Shown piece by piece: positions 5,927 through 5,999 of a DNA stretch of 5,999 bases. Source of the stretch: JAGLSB01 sp023135955 (GTDB lineage Bacteria > Bacteroidota > Bacteroidia > Bacteroidales > GCA-2748055); NCBI GenBank assembly GCA_030673645.1, contig DAOVIO010000217.1, positions 1 to 5,999 of the forward strand, written 5' to 3'. The translations under genes were made by a program, and so were the position numbers. The notes below the pieces were generated by a model that worked only from the letters and a program-made list of their open reading frames with translations, ran no database searches and had not been told where the DNA came from. How positions within the stretch are numbered: position 1 is the stretch's first letter; the number at the start of each line of letters is the position of its first letter.

Positions 5927-5999
5927 ATGAAAATAGCAATACTAAAATACAACGCAGGAAACATAATGTCAGTTCAATTTGCATTAAAGCGACTTGGCT
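5927..5999 (+). CDS. hisH: Imidazole glycerol phosphate synthase, glutamine amidotransferase subunit (5' end only)
   Basis: ATG 5927 opens a frame that runs off the window after 24 complete codons. It reads MKIAILKYNAGN, then IMSVQFALKRLG. This is the HisH N-terminus: a class I glutaminase beta strand, the YxAGN turn, and a helix of the form SVxxALKRLG. HisH hydrolyses glutamine and passes ammonia to HisF, which makes imidazole glycerol phosphate, the substrate of the HisB dehydratase. An in-frame TAG at 5924-5926 directly before the ATG fixes the start. The catalytic Cys-His-Glu residues lie outside the window. The gene is in the expected order after hisB, but it is separated by the inverted-repeat element and not overlapped like its neighbours. 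Confidence 0.9.
   Translation, partial: MKIAILKYNAGNIMSVQFALKRLG

Overview
This window is low-GC DNA that looks like a Bacteroidota chromosome. Three things point there: a promoter matching the Bacteroidota consensus (TTTG, 20 nt, TAnnTTTG), A-rich start contexts without Shine-Dalgarno sites, and the gene order hisG-hisD-hisC-hisB(bifunctional)-hisH, with a long-form HisG and a fused HisB. I cannot name the genus.

Layout: (1) About the first 1.1 kb is the 3' part of a YihY/BrkB-family membrane protein gene that began before the window. It is not part of the histidine pathway. (2) The 216-nt gap from 1145 to 1360 is a regulatory region. It holds a promoter at 1171-1202, a 20-codon leader ORF at 1220-1282 with four His codons (three consecutive), a hairpin overlapping those His codons, and an intrinsic terminator at 1312-1341 just before hisG. 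Together these are the parts of a his-operon transcription attenuator. (3) hisG, hisD, hisC and hisB follow on the + strand. hisD/hisC and hisC/hisB are coupled by ATGA overlaps. hisG and hisD are separated by 90 nt containing a perfect 8-bp stem-loop. (4) After hisB, a 161-nt gap holds a pair of inverted, individually imperfectly palindromic sequences (5768-5898). (5) hisH begins at 5927 and runs off the right edge.

The enzymes cover step 1 (HisG), the glutaminase subunit of the step-5 synthase (HisH), and steps 6 to 10 (HisB dehydratase and phosphatase, HisC, HisD). The missing genes (hisA, hisF, hisIE) would be expected downstream of hisH. The inferred logic is that scarce charged His-tRNA stalls ribosomes in the leader and changes readthrough of the terminator before hisG. 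The leader peptide and terminator are clear, but I could not find a convincing antiterminator by eye.

Two start corrections matter. The longest hisG frame (from GTG 1310) is translated through the terminator, and the real start is ATG 1361. The longest hisD frame (from TTG 2264) should start at ATG 2309. The HisB phosphatase domain also lacks all four zinc ligands known from the E. coli enzyme.
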